A DNA stretch of 64,000 bases from positions 24,614,295 to 24,678,294 of the forward strand of contig OX439003.1 in NCBI GenBank assembly GCA_949316495.1, written 5' to 3'. The stretch's first letter is position 1. Every line of letters begins with the position of its first letter. The stretch comes from Amphiduros pacificus (lineage: Eukaryota; Annelida; Polychaeta; Phyllodocida; Hesionidae). The notes under the pieces are model-generated. The model worked only from the letters and a program-made list of their open reading frames with translations. It was not told the origin of the DNA and made no database searches. The position numbers and the translations under genes were made by a program. Shown piece by piece: positions 20,936 through 32,516 of this stretch.

Positions 20936-23326
20936 GGTGAAGGAAATTAAAACTTGATTATACCTTTGACTTTGACACACTGACCTTGAATTCAGAAATG
21001 CTCACAAACATTACAAAAGAAAATAATGTTTGGCCTACGTTTTTGAAAACATAGCATTTGTGAATAAATTGAGATGTAATCTGGATAAAAGTCATATTCT
21101 GGAGGTATTGAGTATTTACTCATTAGATCCAACTAAAGTGGTACTTTCTTTGATGGGAACTGTGATTAGAGACACAATTACATTAATATTTCATTAAAGA
21201 ATCCTCTACATCATGTTGCACCATTGTATTTCTCATTTTGTCTGGGATGCTTCAGGATTCGGTGAGATGGAGAATTCTAGGTTCAAGGTTTCCATTGGTT
21301 TCAAATGATAAGAGACAAACGTCATTCCTGGGGAATTGTTTTTGCTGTGATGTATTTGAATGCTGGCATTTGATCTTCCCAAGTTTCAGTAATGCATGCA
21401 ACCTACTGCAAATGGTGGAAGCACTCTGCTGACTAAAATAGTTGATGCAGGGCACAGCCTTATATATATACCAATTCCACTTCACCCTTGTTGTGATAAA
21501 CATCCTGACGGGACGTTCTATTGCTCTCCACATCTCAATCACAACATTGCTATTAAACCTGTTATGAATGCTGTTTTAAGTTTTAGGCTGGGATCCCACA
21601 ACTTTGCTTTTTGCATGATCAAAGAATAGCCAAGTTCTGCACGTCCCCTGATGTTAAGAAACCACATCCAAGATGCCTTCTTGCCCTTGTGATATTGGAT
21701 AATATTCTGCTTGTCAAGTTAGATCACACAACATGATATTCTACAATGTTCCAATATATATATCTTTAGATCTATGCTAATATTAGGCGACATATGGTGG
21801 CTTACAAGGCCCGACTTTTCTCCATGCAAGACTGCACCTCAGTGATAGTTTGAGTATGGATTGCATTTGAATTATTGAATTAAAATTGTGAACAGACTGG
21901 CTTAGCATTTGGAAATTATATAAAAAAAATATATATTCAATTTTCTTTTCATAATTTTGTTTGCTGAGATATCATATTCCCTTTGGTTATCTCACTTCTG
22001 TTCTTGTGTTACTTGGACAACCAATAAGCACATTTAAGTCACTTAGCAGGGCATATTTTTTTTGATGAGTGAATATTGGGGTGAGGAAGTCCTTGGGGAT
22101 TAAAAGGTTGAATAGGGGAGAGCGGCGAATACATTCACACCTATTGTGGTACCAAGAAACCATTGTGACAACTATACTAAATACATGGTGGCTCTTACAG
22201 GCCTAACCTGTAATGGTTTAGAAAAACACAACAAACCCTGCAAGTACATAAGGCTACAAAGAAATCAATTAGTGGAAGTGTTTATCAAACTAGTTGATAT
22301 CAAAACTGAAAAAACCAAAAGACCTTTTTAATTTTATTGATATTTTTCCATACATATTTTCATAAGGATATTGAGAAACTGTTAAAATGTATGAAACATA
22401 TAAAGCACTTTTGTTACAAAACAGATCTTACCATACCAATGTATGGTGTGCTTGTCATGATGTACACAATACTCATCTAAGCAGTAACCAGCTGCAATCC
22501 TTAATATGCCTTAGTCTTATTGGACAAAGGCAAAATATTGACTTCCTCAATTATCACACACATCTCTTTCTTCATTGAGAAAGGTGCTAATTATCCAAAA
22601 AAAATATTTTCAATTTTGTTATAATATTTTGCATGGAATAAATTGAACTTTAAATTGAAACATATGAGTCTGTGAATCATAAACATTAACCAGCAACCCA
22701 GGATTGTATTGTGATGAATAAGTATGGCAGAAACAAACTTAATAGGCATTAAGTTTTAACAATATAATTTACATTTATAACCTATCCATTTCTTTAAAAA
22801 ATGGCACTTCTCAAATTAGATGTGAAAAGGAGTGAAGGAGTGAGCTTGACACAAATCACAGGTAAGAGGTATTTTTGAATGACTACATTTTGAGTATCTA
22901 ATTTTATCATTTTCAACTATTTTGAATTTTAGGTGGTAGTGAAAAATTAATGTCCTTCTTTCAGATAGATATATCAATATAGCGTGTTTATTGAACTTAA
23001 TTGATCCTACAGGAATAATCTGGTTTTGGCATTACTAAATGGATAGTCACTCCCAATGATTGTAAAAGTGCAACATATTAAATAAAACTTCACAAATCAT
23101 ATAATTTTCTTACAATATTTCTGTATACAAACATATACCGGTATATACAAATTATTTGGGGCAGACAGAAAAAGCTCCCATACAAATATGCCACAATTAC
23201 ATGTACATATTTTACAATTGATTATTTACAACACTCAAAAGTGATTTATGACATTTGATTTATCGCATATATATCTTCCAAAATAGTGGATGAATCTTTT
23301 GTCAGACAAAACACTGGACGGATTGA
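20936..23326. other. Intergenic DNA between TIF1 and BBS2 3' ends
   Basis: I see no gene here. An opening of about 96 codons at 21252-21542 (minus) has no recognisable domain or splice context. Short GACCTTGA-type motifs near 20975 resemble those in the tandem-core element at 43 kb. Confidence 0.4.
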
Positions 23327-23332
23327 TTTATT
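23327..23332 (-). terminator. Candidate polyadenylation signal of BBS2
   Basis: AATAAA on the minus strand (TTTATT on plus), about 335 bases after the BBS2 stop. It is a candidate only, because further TTTATT occurrences lie beyond it. Confidence 0.35.
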
Positions 23333-23665
23333 TGATATACATTTTTGAGAGTAAAAAGTAATTTGGGAAACTTGCATCTGACTTGAATTTTACTAATATG
23401 AGAAAATAACTGTAAAATAAATAATTGTATCAAAATCTGTTATATAAATCATATATCTTCCCAGTATTCTCTCAATTTTAAAGGAAAGATCTTTTCATAT
23501 AACTGTATATGTTTGAGAATAAATAAAGTGAAAGTGATCAGTATACACTGTGAAGATATAAATGTTTTGTGCATGAATCTCAAAGATTATCCACAAATTA
23601 AAAACAAAAATAACAAATTATGTGGAGAATGGGAGATGGTCTTCCGGTGAACCAAATAAGTTAGG

Positions 23666-26600
23666 TTATGATGTTCCTGTCTTGATGATTTTGAAAAGAG
23701 AACTTATGTTGTTACTCTTGATGGCTGCCCGACATGCTGCGATGCATTGGGTCTTGTACTTGCCAACTGAAAGTTAGAAGTGTAAAATCCACTTTATATG
23801 ACAAATCTTTGAAGTCAAACAATAAATCAATTACATATATTTCAGTGAGAAGTTCTAAACTACTTTGAAATGAAGTACTGGTAAATTGAGATTAATATAA
23901 AAAGTACACTTCAGCCACAATTTAAATTTTAAAAGGTTTTATTTCCTTTGAAAATGTTTCAATGAGCTAATTACCTCTGAGTCTGCCTGCCTTCTGTATT
24001 GTTTGGTTCACCTGCTTCAGACAGTTGAGTAGCTCAGTATGGTTGTTACAGCGAATTTTATAACCATTGATCAAATCGCGGTTCAAATCATAAAGTTCCA
24101 TATATCCTTTACGCATAGCCTTCCTGCAATATAAAAACAAAAATTAAAACATTATAAAATAATCTATACTCAATTACTTTCTCATGTGTCCACTGATCCT
24201 GTACATTTATTTTACCCTGGCTCTTATATCTTGCAGTATTTAGGCTTAACCAATAGAAACTTAGTGATTTTTCTGATCATTTCCCTTCCTTATATCTTCC
24301 GTAAGATTATGTATGCTCACACATATTCTCTGGCCTTGGCATCTGGTTTCCACATTGACATTAACTGTACTCGTATATTCCCTGATCCTGATGTCTTCTA
24401 CCACACTCTCCTACTTTCTCTGATTGATTAAGTTCCCTCTCATATCTTCCTAGGTTTTTTATGTCTAAACTTCCAGAGGCATTCTCAAACTTCCAACATA
24501 GATTATGTGTGCTCATATATCTCCTTAAATCCTGGTATCCACAAACTTACCATGTGAAAGAAATGTATTTACATATATTCAACTCTCCCTTGGAGTCTAA
24601 CTACACTTGCATATCCCCTTGACCATGACATCTCTATTCACTAGAGTGATTAACTGCACTCACATTTCTATCGTGAATCTGACATTCCTCTCCCTTCCAC
24701 TTGTGATGAATTATATTAACATATCTCCTCTGATCTTGACATCTTTTTCGTTCCCCTACGGTATATCTGTACTTGCATATCTTCTCTGATCTTGACATCT
24801 CCTACCTTCCCCTTGGAGTAATATTTCCCCTGATCCTGACATCTTCTTCCTTCCCCTAGGGTTAACTGTACTCGCATATTTCCCCTGATCCTGACATCTT
24901 CTACTTTCCCCTAGGGTTAACTGTATTCACATATCTCCCCTGATCCTGACATCTTCTACCTTCCCCTAGGGTTAACTGTATTCACATATCTTCCCTGATC
25001 CTGACATCTTCTTCCTTTCCCTAGGGTTAACTGTATTCACATATCTCCCCTGATCCTGACATCTTCTACCTTCCCCTAGGGTTAACTGTATTCACATATC
25101 TCCCCTGATCCTGACATCCTATACCTTCCCCTAGGGTTAACTGTATTCACATATCTCCCCTGATCCTGACATCTTCTACCTTCCCCTAGGGGTAACTGTA
25201 TTCACATATCTCCCCTGATCCTGACATCTTCTACCTTCCCCTAGGGTTAACTGTACTCACATGTCTCCCATGATCCTGGCATCTTCTGCCCTCACCACCA
25301 GACTACGGATCAGATTGGAATGATCTGCCATCTCTGCTGTCAACTTCTGACGTACAGCATGGAAATCATCAACCTGACAGGCCAATCATATTTTCCATTA
25401 CATTTTAAACATCTGAGTATTGTGTTTCAACAATTATGTCTTTAATAAAGTTATTTTTAATTTAAACTTGACTGTGAATTAAAATCAGATTAAGAATTTA
25501 TCTGCAATATTCATTTTTCAATGTGCAATGAAATATATGATTTAAAGATTAGCTGCTTTTATAACTCTAAGAAAAAAAATACTAGTAATTTAACATGTTT
25601 AAGGTAGGAGAGTACCTTAACAAGGATGTCTTTGAGAATGTCCATCTCATCTGGGAAGTCTGCAGTGACTTGCAAGTCCTCAATGTTGAGGAAGACTGAC
25701 AGGGCCTGTATAACATCTCCCGCAAGGTCCATGTCATCTGTACGAAACTGAACCTACAAGATAATTATTTATAGATTACAATAGAAATCTTCTATTTGCT
25801 CTTCTGAAACTCAAATTCTTAATATCATGCTTGGGACTGGACATCAAAATGTCTTCATTCACTTATTATAAAAAATGGAATCTTTTGTTTACATAATTGT
25901 AGACTACCTGTCTGAGCTTTTTTATGGCATGCAGATTTAGCCAAACATATGCATACTAGGTAAACCTTACAGTAACTACTTCAGAGTATATAACTAACAA
26001 TATATTTCAAAATAAAGCATTCTATAGAGTTGACACTTTGAGGTCAACATTCTTCTGTGAAGGCATAATATGAGATTAATTCAACAATGCTATGCCATAA
26101 ATGCCAACCACTCTCCCTCTTCCGGAACTTGAATTGACCAGCATAACAAATGTGCAAAATGAACCAGGCCCATGATAAATGTGTTACCTACCTGTCCTGC
26201 CTGTTCCATCTTGATTTTTAGAGGACCAGATCCTCGGAGTGAGACAAACGTAATGTTTAGTGAGGATCCGTCAACTGTTATGTCTTCCTGAAGCAGAAAG
26301 TTCTGATTTATCCACATCACAACACGGTTCATTCTCTCATTAATCTGGAAGGTCACGGAGCTCTTTGGGTCTGGGATGTCTTTTTCTACGAGCCCATACA
26401 TAGAGAACCTCGGCAGCTGGCGGGTTAGCTCAAATACATGGAACTGTGAACTAAAAGTAATCAGAAAGAATCATAAGTACATTTATCAGCAAACTATACA
26501 TTACCAACATAAAAATTAAAATAGCATTCAGCTCAAATGAACATCATTATCATAATGATATATAAATTTTATCTTTGAGATTATTGATACTGTATACCAG

Positions 26601-29600
26601 GTTATCAGTGCGAACTTTTAGTTTCACCTTTGTCTGTTTTACCTTTGTCTGTTTGCCAGCCACCTTTTCCAACCCTTTTCAAACATATGAGCTCAGCTTC
26701 AAAAAAAGGTTAGATTATATTTATCTGCTTATGGATAGAAGGGAATCCAAAATTTATTTCCCAAATTCCACATTAAACCATAGGCCAGTGGCCTAAAGAG
26801 TTCTTTTTTTTATTGAATTCTGTTGTTTTCTCAACGCTGATAAATTTTTGAAAAAGGCAAAAAAAATGGAAAAAATTATAATCCTAATGGAAAATAAATA
26901 GAGTTGGTCCCATGAGAATACAACATCTTAGCTGCTACTAGTTAAGAACTCTGACCTGTAGTTTCATAGGAGATCAAAGTTGATGGACAGACAGAATAAT
27001 TGGAATTTTTTCCTCCTCCCTACAGAGGCGATCTGAACAGAAAAATTCTGTTAAATTTGTGCTGACCTGTTTTTGTATCCAACATATGCTTTGATATGGA
27101 GATCTACAGGTACATCCTTGGGGGGCACTATAGGAACCATCATACTGCTTGACAACGTGGCCACGGGCGGATGTCTACAAAACACACTGACATGTCTTAT
27201 CCATGCACAAACATTTAATTTTTTTCAAATCATCTGTAATTATCTGAACACATTTCTCTCACAGGATGGGGAGATTTGTCTAACTTACAAAACGTGACTT
27301 TCTCCAGTGAATATTCCTTCAGCAAAAATTAGCACTGATCTAATGAGTGTATCTGAAAAAACAAAGGATCATTCTATCAAAACAAATATTACATTAAAAT
27401 TTCAATTAAAAAAATCATAATGCAGAACAAAACAGATAGTCAAGACATAACATAAATGCACATACCATTAGTTGTTGCAATTCCTAATTCTACATGTGGT
27501 TGCTGTTTTTCTGATCCTGTATTCACACTCAGTGTTGTCTGGAGTTGTGTATTTGCCTGAGAGAAAATCAAATAATTTATTTCTATCATCTTCATTGCAA
27601 GTGGCCAGAACTCATTTCTTGACAAACTTTTCTCCATGCTACATCAAAGCAGTTTAAAGACATATTAAAGAAACTTACAGGTATGATACCCATCTGTTGT
27701 TGATCAAGTTCGCCCATGCCTGATGGTCTTTCCATTTTGGAGGCTTTCTGATTTTCCTCATAATTTTTTAACTCTAGCAGTAGATTTTGTCGTCGTTGGC
27801 TGAGTTCTCTTATAGTGTCTTGTTCTACATTAGTGTCCATCAGATTGCCTTTCATCTCTTCAGCTGCCGCTTGATAACCTCTCACTGGAAACAACACCCA
27901 TTCTTAGAGTTAAAACCAAAATAGTAGGGTTAAATTTAATCATCTCTAACCAATTCTAAATGATGAAATTATGCTCTGTAGCTGAGAACTGTATAATGAT
28001 GACTGTTAATTTATTTTTCTATGCATGGGTTGAGCCCAGCACACATTCAGGAAAAAATCATTAAACACTACTTTACCTTCTCCCTCTACTGAGCAACATA
28101 TTAATAACTGATGACCATCCATTCGGTATTCACCCTGAAAATATTTTTGTTGTTGATAAATTGACACTTTTTAAGTAACTAGGATAATAACGTATATTTG
28201 CCTGTTGAAAAAAAAGAAATAAATAATGAATTAAAATGACAATTATTGTATCTTACCTCTACGATTCCAGCCACTGCTTGTTGAAAATTGTCTTTGAATA
28301 CTACTTCCCCTGTGCGATCACTCCTTGCATCAATCTATAGAGAATAATAAAATATATTTGTGAAATAAATGAAAAGTAATTAAAATTTATAATAATTCAT
28401 TTACAAATTATTCAAGATTTTTTCTATTTATTTATCCAAATAAAATATATTGACAAAGAATTAAGGTGAACAGGGAAAAACAATAAAGAGTAATCCACAA
28501 ATGTCCTATAAAAAAGGCATTTGTATTAGTATTACCTTTCCATTGCTCCAACCAGTAACAAGTTCAGGTACACCATCCGAATCCAAATCAAAACTGTTTA
28601 TTGATATTGCATGGTTTTTTGACTGCAAAAGGCAAAGAGTTACATTTAGATCATTCTTATATATACAATATGCATTTTAAATTTGAACTGATTTCAAGCA
28701 GATTTCTCTGTTAATATTATTTCTCCTTATCATAATCAAATTGTATAATTAATTACCTTAATTCTCCAGTATCTAGTTGTTTTGTCATAAACTCCAACTG
28801 TACCATTAGCAAGGGCATATCCAAACCGAGTGTCTTTCATCTCGCACAGTGAGGTGATTGTCTGAAATAATGATATTAGAGTCCTGAAGTATGGCTTGCT
28901 CCAAATCTTAACTGTATTCAAATTAAACTCCATAAATATAATTTGTATGAAAATATGATAAGCCTTTCTTACCTCTGTTTCTGTCATTTCAGAAATGATT
29001 TCATCTTCTCTAAATACTCGGATATCAAAGTCCTCAGAGCCTACGATGAGCTCCATATCACCATCAGCATTGAAATCTACCAGTGCCAGTGAACATACGT
29101 TATCACCAGTTACCTGACAATGGATTTATCATTTCTAATTAAATTCATGATGACTATGTAAAGAGAGATGGATTCTTTTTTCCTCCAAAATATTTACTGA
29201 GGGGTAATTAATATAATTATGGATGGTATTTTTGCTTCAATTTATTATTTTGGTTTGAATTAAACATTGTTTTCTTCCATGCACAAGCACTGTACAGACT
29301 GTTGTTTTGTTTGCAAAAAAGCATCAATGTCAGCAACTCAGAAATGTCTGTAACGGTCAACATAGCACAATTGTAAATGTGTATGTTATATTCCTTCATA
29401 TTTATTACTTACCGTCCAAAACAGGTCATCTCCCTCCCAATTGTAACCTTGTAGAGAGCAATTTCCTCCAATGATTGCAAGTGGAGACTCAATTGACCCT
29501 AGATAGCCTATTGCCACTGCATTTGCACCATCTGGGGTCTATAAATTAAAAAGATAAATAACATTCTGATACTGATGCTTTTAAAACTGTATATAATTTA

Positions 29601-30664
29601 TGAAATGTTTATTTTTCTAATACTAAAATTTAAATATTTGATTTGACTGTGATGTAAGGATGCCCCAATTATAGAAACAAAGTTTACATCATTGTATATT
29701 TTAAATAGTTAGGTCATATAAATATTTGTTAAAATACTCACATCTTTGTAAAATAGATCTGAGTTATTGTTCACATCATATGCAAGTAGATTGGTCTGTG
29801 TGCCGACAACGAGGACATCATTATTTGAAGAAGTGTTAAGTTGTCCGGCACTAATGCAGCTGATTGATTGGTTGATATTTAAGAGACTGACATCATTCCC
29901 TGCTCCAATCTCAAGACGACCTCCACCCTGAGCCCGGGTGTGTGGACTGTGGATGAAAACCTTGAAACACATTGTCAAATAACTTCCTTAAAATGTAGTG
30001 ATAAAACAAAGCCAAGGAGCTGTGCTTACACTTGCTTTTTGTTAATGTTTCCAAGAAAATTTCCAAGAAATACCTTCAAATTATTTGTTAATGAACTTTT
30101 TTTAGTATTTACCCACATTTGTCAGTCAAAAACAGTCAAATTGGCAAAAATAATGTTTCCAATACGGCAAATGACTCCCGCATCCCCCTTATCACTATCA
30201 AGTCTAGAAGTGTCTATCAAGTCAATTGCTTTAATTTAAATTATTTTAATCAGTTACTGGAAGATTCAGGTGCATGTGAGACTGTTCATTATTTGCCATT
30301 GTTTTATTTTTTAAATCTTAATTTTTTTTTTCAAATCTGGGCCTAAAGGAAATGATAAAGGATTCACCTCCTGATACGACTACCGGTAAATCTTACCAAT
30401 GAATAGCTAAGAAATTCACCCAGCACCCAATTGTTTCAGAGGAGAAGATGGAGTTTGAGGAATACCGGTAACATAATGACAGACAATTTTCCACCAAAGT
30501 TAGCACATAATGATCCTTAGGTGGTTAGATAAATGCAAGGGAATTACCTTTCCAGCAGTGGTGGCAGCAGTGAGACATGGGTGTTTGCCATCATACAACC
30601 CCATGGTAACCATCCTTGGGTTGATTTTGTGGTTCAACTTGAGTGTAAATACTGGCACCAACAT
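23666..30664 (-). CDS. BBS2: Bardet-Biedl syndrome 2 protein, BBSome subunit
   Basis: BBS2 is a core BBSome subunit, the coat-like complex that moves membrane proteins in and out of cilia. Coding exons, 5' to 3' on minus: 30664-30548, 29960-29742, 29538-29413, 29113-28973, 28861-28757, 28622-28536, 28334-28257, 28134-28077, 27884-27679, 27556-27466, 27352-27289, 27174-27067, 26450-26192, 25753-25616, 25373-25261, 24123-23975, 23766-23666 (stop TAA). Total 2160 nt, 719 residues; human BBS2 has 721. N-terminal beta-propeller ([72 protein letters not shown]), coiled coil ([20 protein letters not shown]), GAE/platform region ([31 protein letters not shown]), C-terminal helical part ([20 protein letters not shown]). 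Start is the ATG matching the human N-terminus; an acceptor lies 5 bases upstream, so the leader is spliced. Confidence 0.97.
24186..25262. repeat. 55-bp minisatellite seeded by a BBS2 exon/intron junction
   Basis: Tandem units with exact 55-bp period (for example CTAGGG at 25021, 25076 and 25131), of the type ATTCACATATCTCCCCTGATC + CTGACATCTTCTACCTTCCC + CTAGGGTTAACTGT. About eight near-identical copies occupy 24845-25260, and increasingly decayed copies extend left to about 24186. The right end runs into the BBS2 exon at 25373-25261. That exon's last 30 or so bases and its splice donor (plus strand CTCACATGTCTCCCATGATC then CTGGCATCTTCTGCC) are themselves a unit variant. Confidence 0.9.
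26888..27033 (-). repeat. Dispersed repeat family D, minus-strand copy
   Basis: In reverse complement it reads like the copy at 51591-51728: GAGGGAGGAG, TTCTGTCTGTCC, AACTTTGATCTCCTATGAAAC, TACAGGTCAGAGTTCTTAAC, TAAGATGTTGTATTCTCATG, GGACCAACTCTATTTATTTT. It lies within a BBS2 intron. Confidence 0.65.
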
Positions 30665-30669
30665 CTTGA

Positions 30670-32331
30670 CTGTTAAATAAATCATCATAAATATATGTGT
30701 CAATCAATTATATATTGGTTTATATTAACATTAAAAAATAAAATTTGAAAATTCTATATCACATAAATCTTAAGAAAATATTTATCTTCTAACAGAAATA
30801 TGGCAAAAGAAAGGTTTTTTTTCAATCAAACCAAAGTTTCTAAGTATACAATGCATTTTAAAAATTGTTTAGCCCTGTTTGCTGTTCTGTAGGATTTAAA
30901 TATCCATAAATATTCTGAAATTCCCATTTGCAAGCATTTATAAAAAGCCCATGAAAAGGACTGATGTACTTTTTTAATAGACTAAATGCTGGATTTGCTA
31001 TGTTAAGTAATATATGGCTAATAATCAGATAAATGTACCATTTATTGACATTTCTTAGCTTTTCTTTCACTGGTTTAACTAAATGGCCTTGTGATGTGGT
31101 GTGAAATATCAAAGTTGTGTGTGGGTGTGTCAAGCCACACAATAGTAAATGCTTCACAAAGCCAAACACAAGATCTGGCTGTTTAACGGATCACATGTGT
31201 GGAACATGGTTGAACAGGCAAATTTGGGCACTGTAGATTAAAGGAACAGTTGACCTAGGGAATCATTGAACAGGGGCCCATACAAACTGGGGTTTGTGCA
31301 AAACAACCAGTCTTTTATAATTTTGGTGAACATTGCATGTAGTTGACACTTTACAAATCATAAACTTTACTCCAACCAGCCCAGAAACAAACAAGGGGGA
31401 CCTAATGTCTGTCCTCTAGACACCTTAAGGACTAGCCTATTGAAATTCTGTTGTTTGACAGGACTAACCATTTTTTTCCCGAACTACAGTGACCGGCAGC
31501 CAAATCCGGACACTTTCATGTTTTTCACTCCTCATTTTCACAGAATCTTTCAAAACTGAGTAAAAACTACTCCCATCGATAGTAGACCATTAACTACATA
31601 TGAGTGTATAATAAAATTGATACATGTTCAATATGTACAGAGTTATCGGGAAATTCATGCATTCAGGAAACCTGCAGATTGTCCGAGTTTCCATTGACTT
31701 ATACGGAGAAGTTGGCTTCGTCACCACTTCTGACGTCATTTGACAGTGACAACATCACTCGTGCCGTGAAAACAAATAAACACTTCTAACGTTTTGAAAG
31801 GAATAGGAATTACAAGATGACACGTGAGGCACAATATTCAGCTCAATTGCAATTAGTACAGCACAGTTTTACTCGATATTTGACTGAGTTAAAAATGTCC
31901 GAGTTTAATCTGCCGGTTTCGGACAGTTGCCGGTCACTGTAGTTTATCTGCATTTACTAAATTAATAATATAATTTATAACCATGGCTATTCAATATGTT
32001 CAATCTGTGTGGTAATTATTCAGCCGATTTCATGAACAGAACATGTTGTTTGAATACTGACATCACCTTTGTTATTTTACAAGACAGGCGTGATATTACC
32101 TGGGCCACAAAAATAAAGTCAAAAGTTGACAAGACAAGAAGATATGTGTACAGTATCTGTATTTGTTCAAGCAGGTGTCAAGATCTGTTCACAACTGGAA
32201 TAAGTAATGTCAGTTGTTCATGTTACAACACCATGCTAATCCAGGAGGTATTTTGGACTCTTGTCATTACTGCATAACGTAAGAATTATAATTAAGTTAC
32301 TATATTCATATTACACCTGATCATTACATAC
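30670..32331 (-). other. Probable 5'UTR intron of BBS2
   Basis: On the minus strand a canonical donor (AAAG then GTATGTAAT, exon end 32332) pairs plausibly with the acceptor TTTATTTAACAG just before TCAAG-ATG at 30664. This would place the BBS2 leader exon at 32332 and above, next to the CpG-bearing region at 32.34-32.5 kb. No coding sequence is seen inside the intron apart from the MITE. Confidence 0.6.
31487..31939. mobile_element. MITE, TA-flanked, termini CAGTGACCGGCA
   Basis: CAGTGACCGGCA opens the element and its exact complement TGCCGGTCACTG closes it, with TA on both sides (31485-31486 and 31940-31941). Subterminal TGTCCGAGTTT occurs twice and a related CCGGACA lies near the left end. 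At 453 bp without a transposase frame it is non-autonomous. TA target and CAGTG termini resemble pogo/Tigger-type or other Tc1/mariner relatives, but that is inference. It sits in the probable 5'UTR intron of BBS2. Confidence 0.8.
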
Positions 32332-32332
32332 C

Positions 32333-32495
32333 TTTAACACGATTTAAAACTAAATATTTCTCGACCTGTTCTGTGACAGGAAAATATCCAATGACGCGAT
32401 AGTGCCAAACACGCGATAAGAAGTAATACTCTTCAAACTCTTAATAATTTATATATCGCGTCATTCATTCGATTTTGGATGATGTGTTGACAAAC
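32333..32495. promoter_or_regulatory. Putative bidirectional promoter, BBS2 (-) / KIAA2013 orthologue (+)
   Basis: Only about 160 bases separate the inferred BBS2 leader exon from the first ATG of the plus-strand gene. The stretch has several CpGs in an otherwise CpG-poor region. A perfect 12-bp inverted repeat, AATGACGCGATA at 32390-32401 and TATCGCGTCATT at 32454-32465, is accompanied by an extra half, ACGCGATA, at 32411-32418. AAACATGGCGGC at 32492-32502 matches the YY1 core. No clear TATA box and no convincing RFX X-box were seen. Confidence 0.55.
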
Positions 32496-32516
32496 ATGGC
32501 GGCATGCGTCTGCTAG
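32496..32516 (+). promoter_or_regulatory. Upstream ORF of seven codons overlapping the main start
   Basis: An ATG in good context (ACAAACATGG) opens a six-residue frame ending in TAG at 32514-32516. It overlaps the main-frame ATG at 32504, which has poorer context. If transcription starts upstream this would reduce use of the first main start and favour re-initiation or the downstream in-frame ATG. It also coincides with the YY1-like motif. Confidence 0.4.

Noticed and set aside
25021-25260. Interstitial telomere repeat suggested by AGGGTTAA
   Set aside because: The GGGTTA appears once per 55-bp unit and is not itself tandem.
32333-32495. RFX X-box expected upstream of a BBS gene
   Set aside because: No sequence in the interval fits the two-half-site consensus well; GTGTTGACAAAC at 32485-32496 is a poor match.
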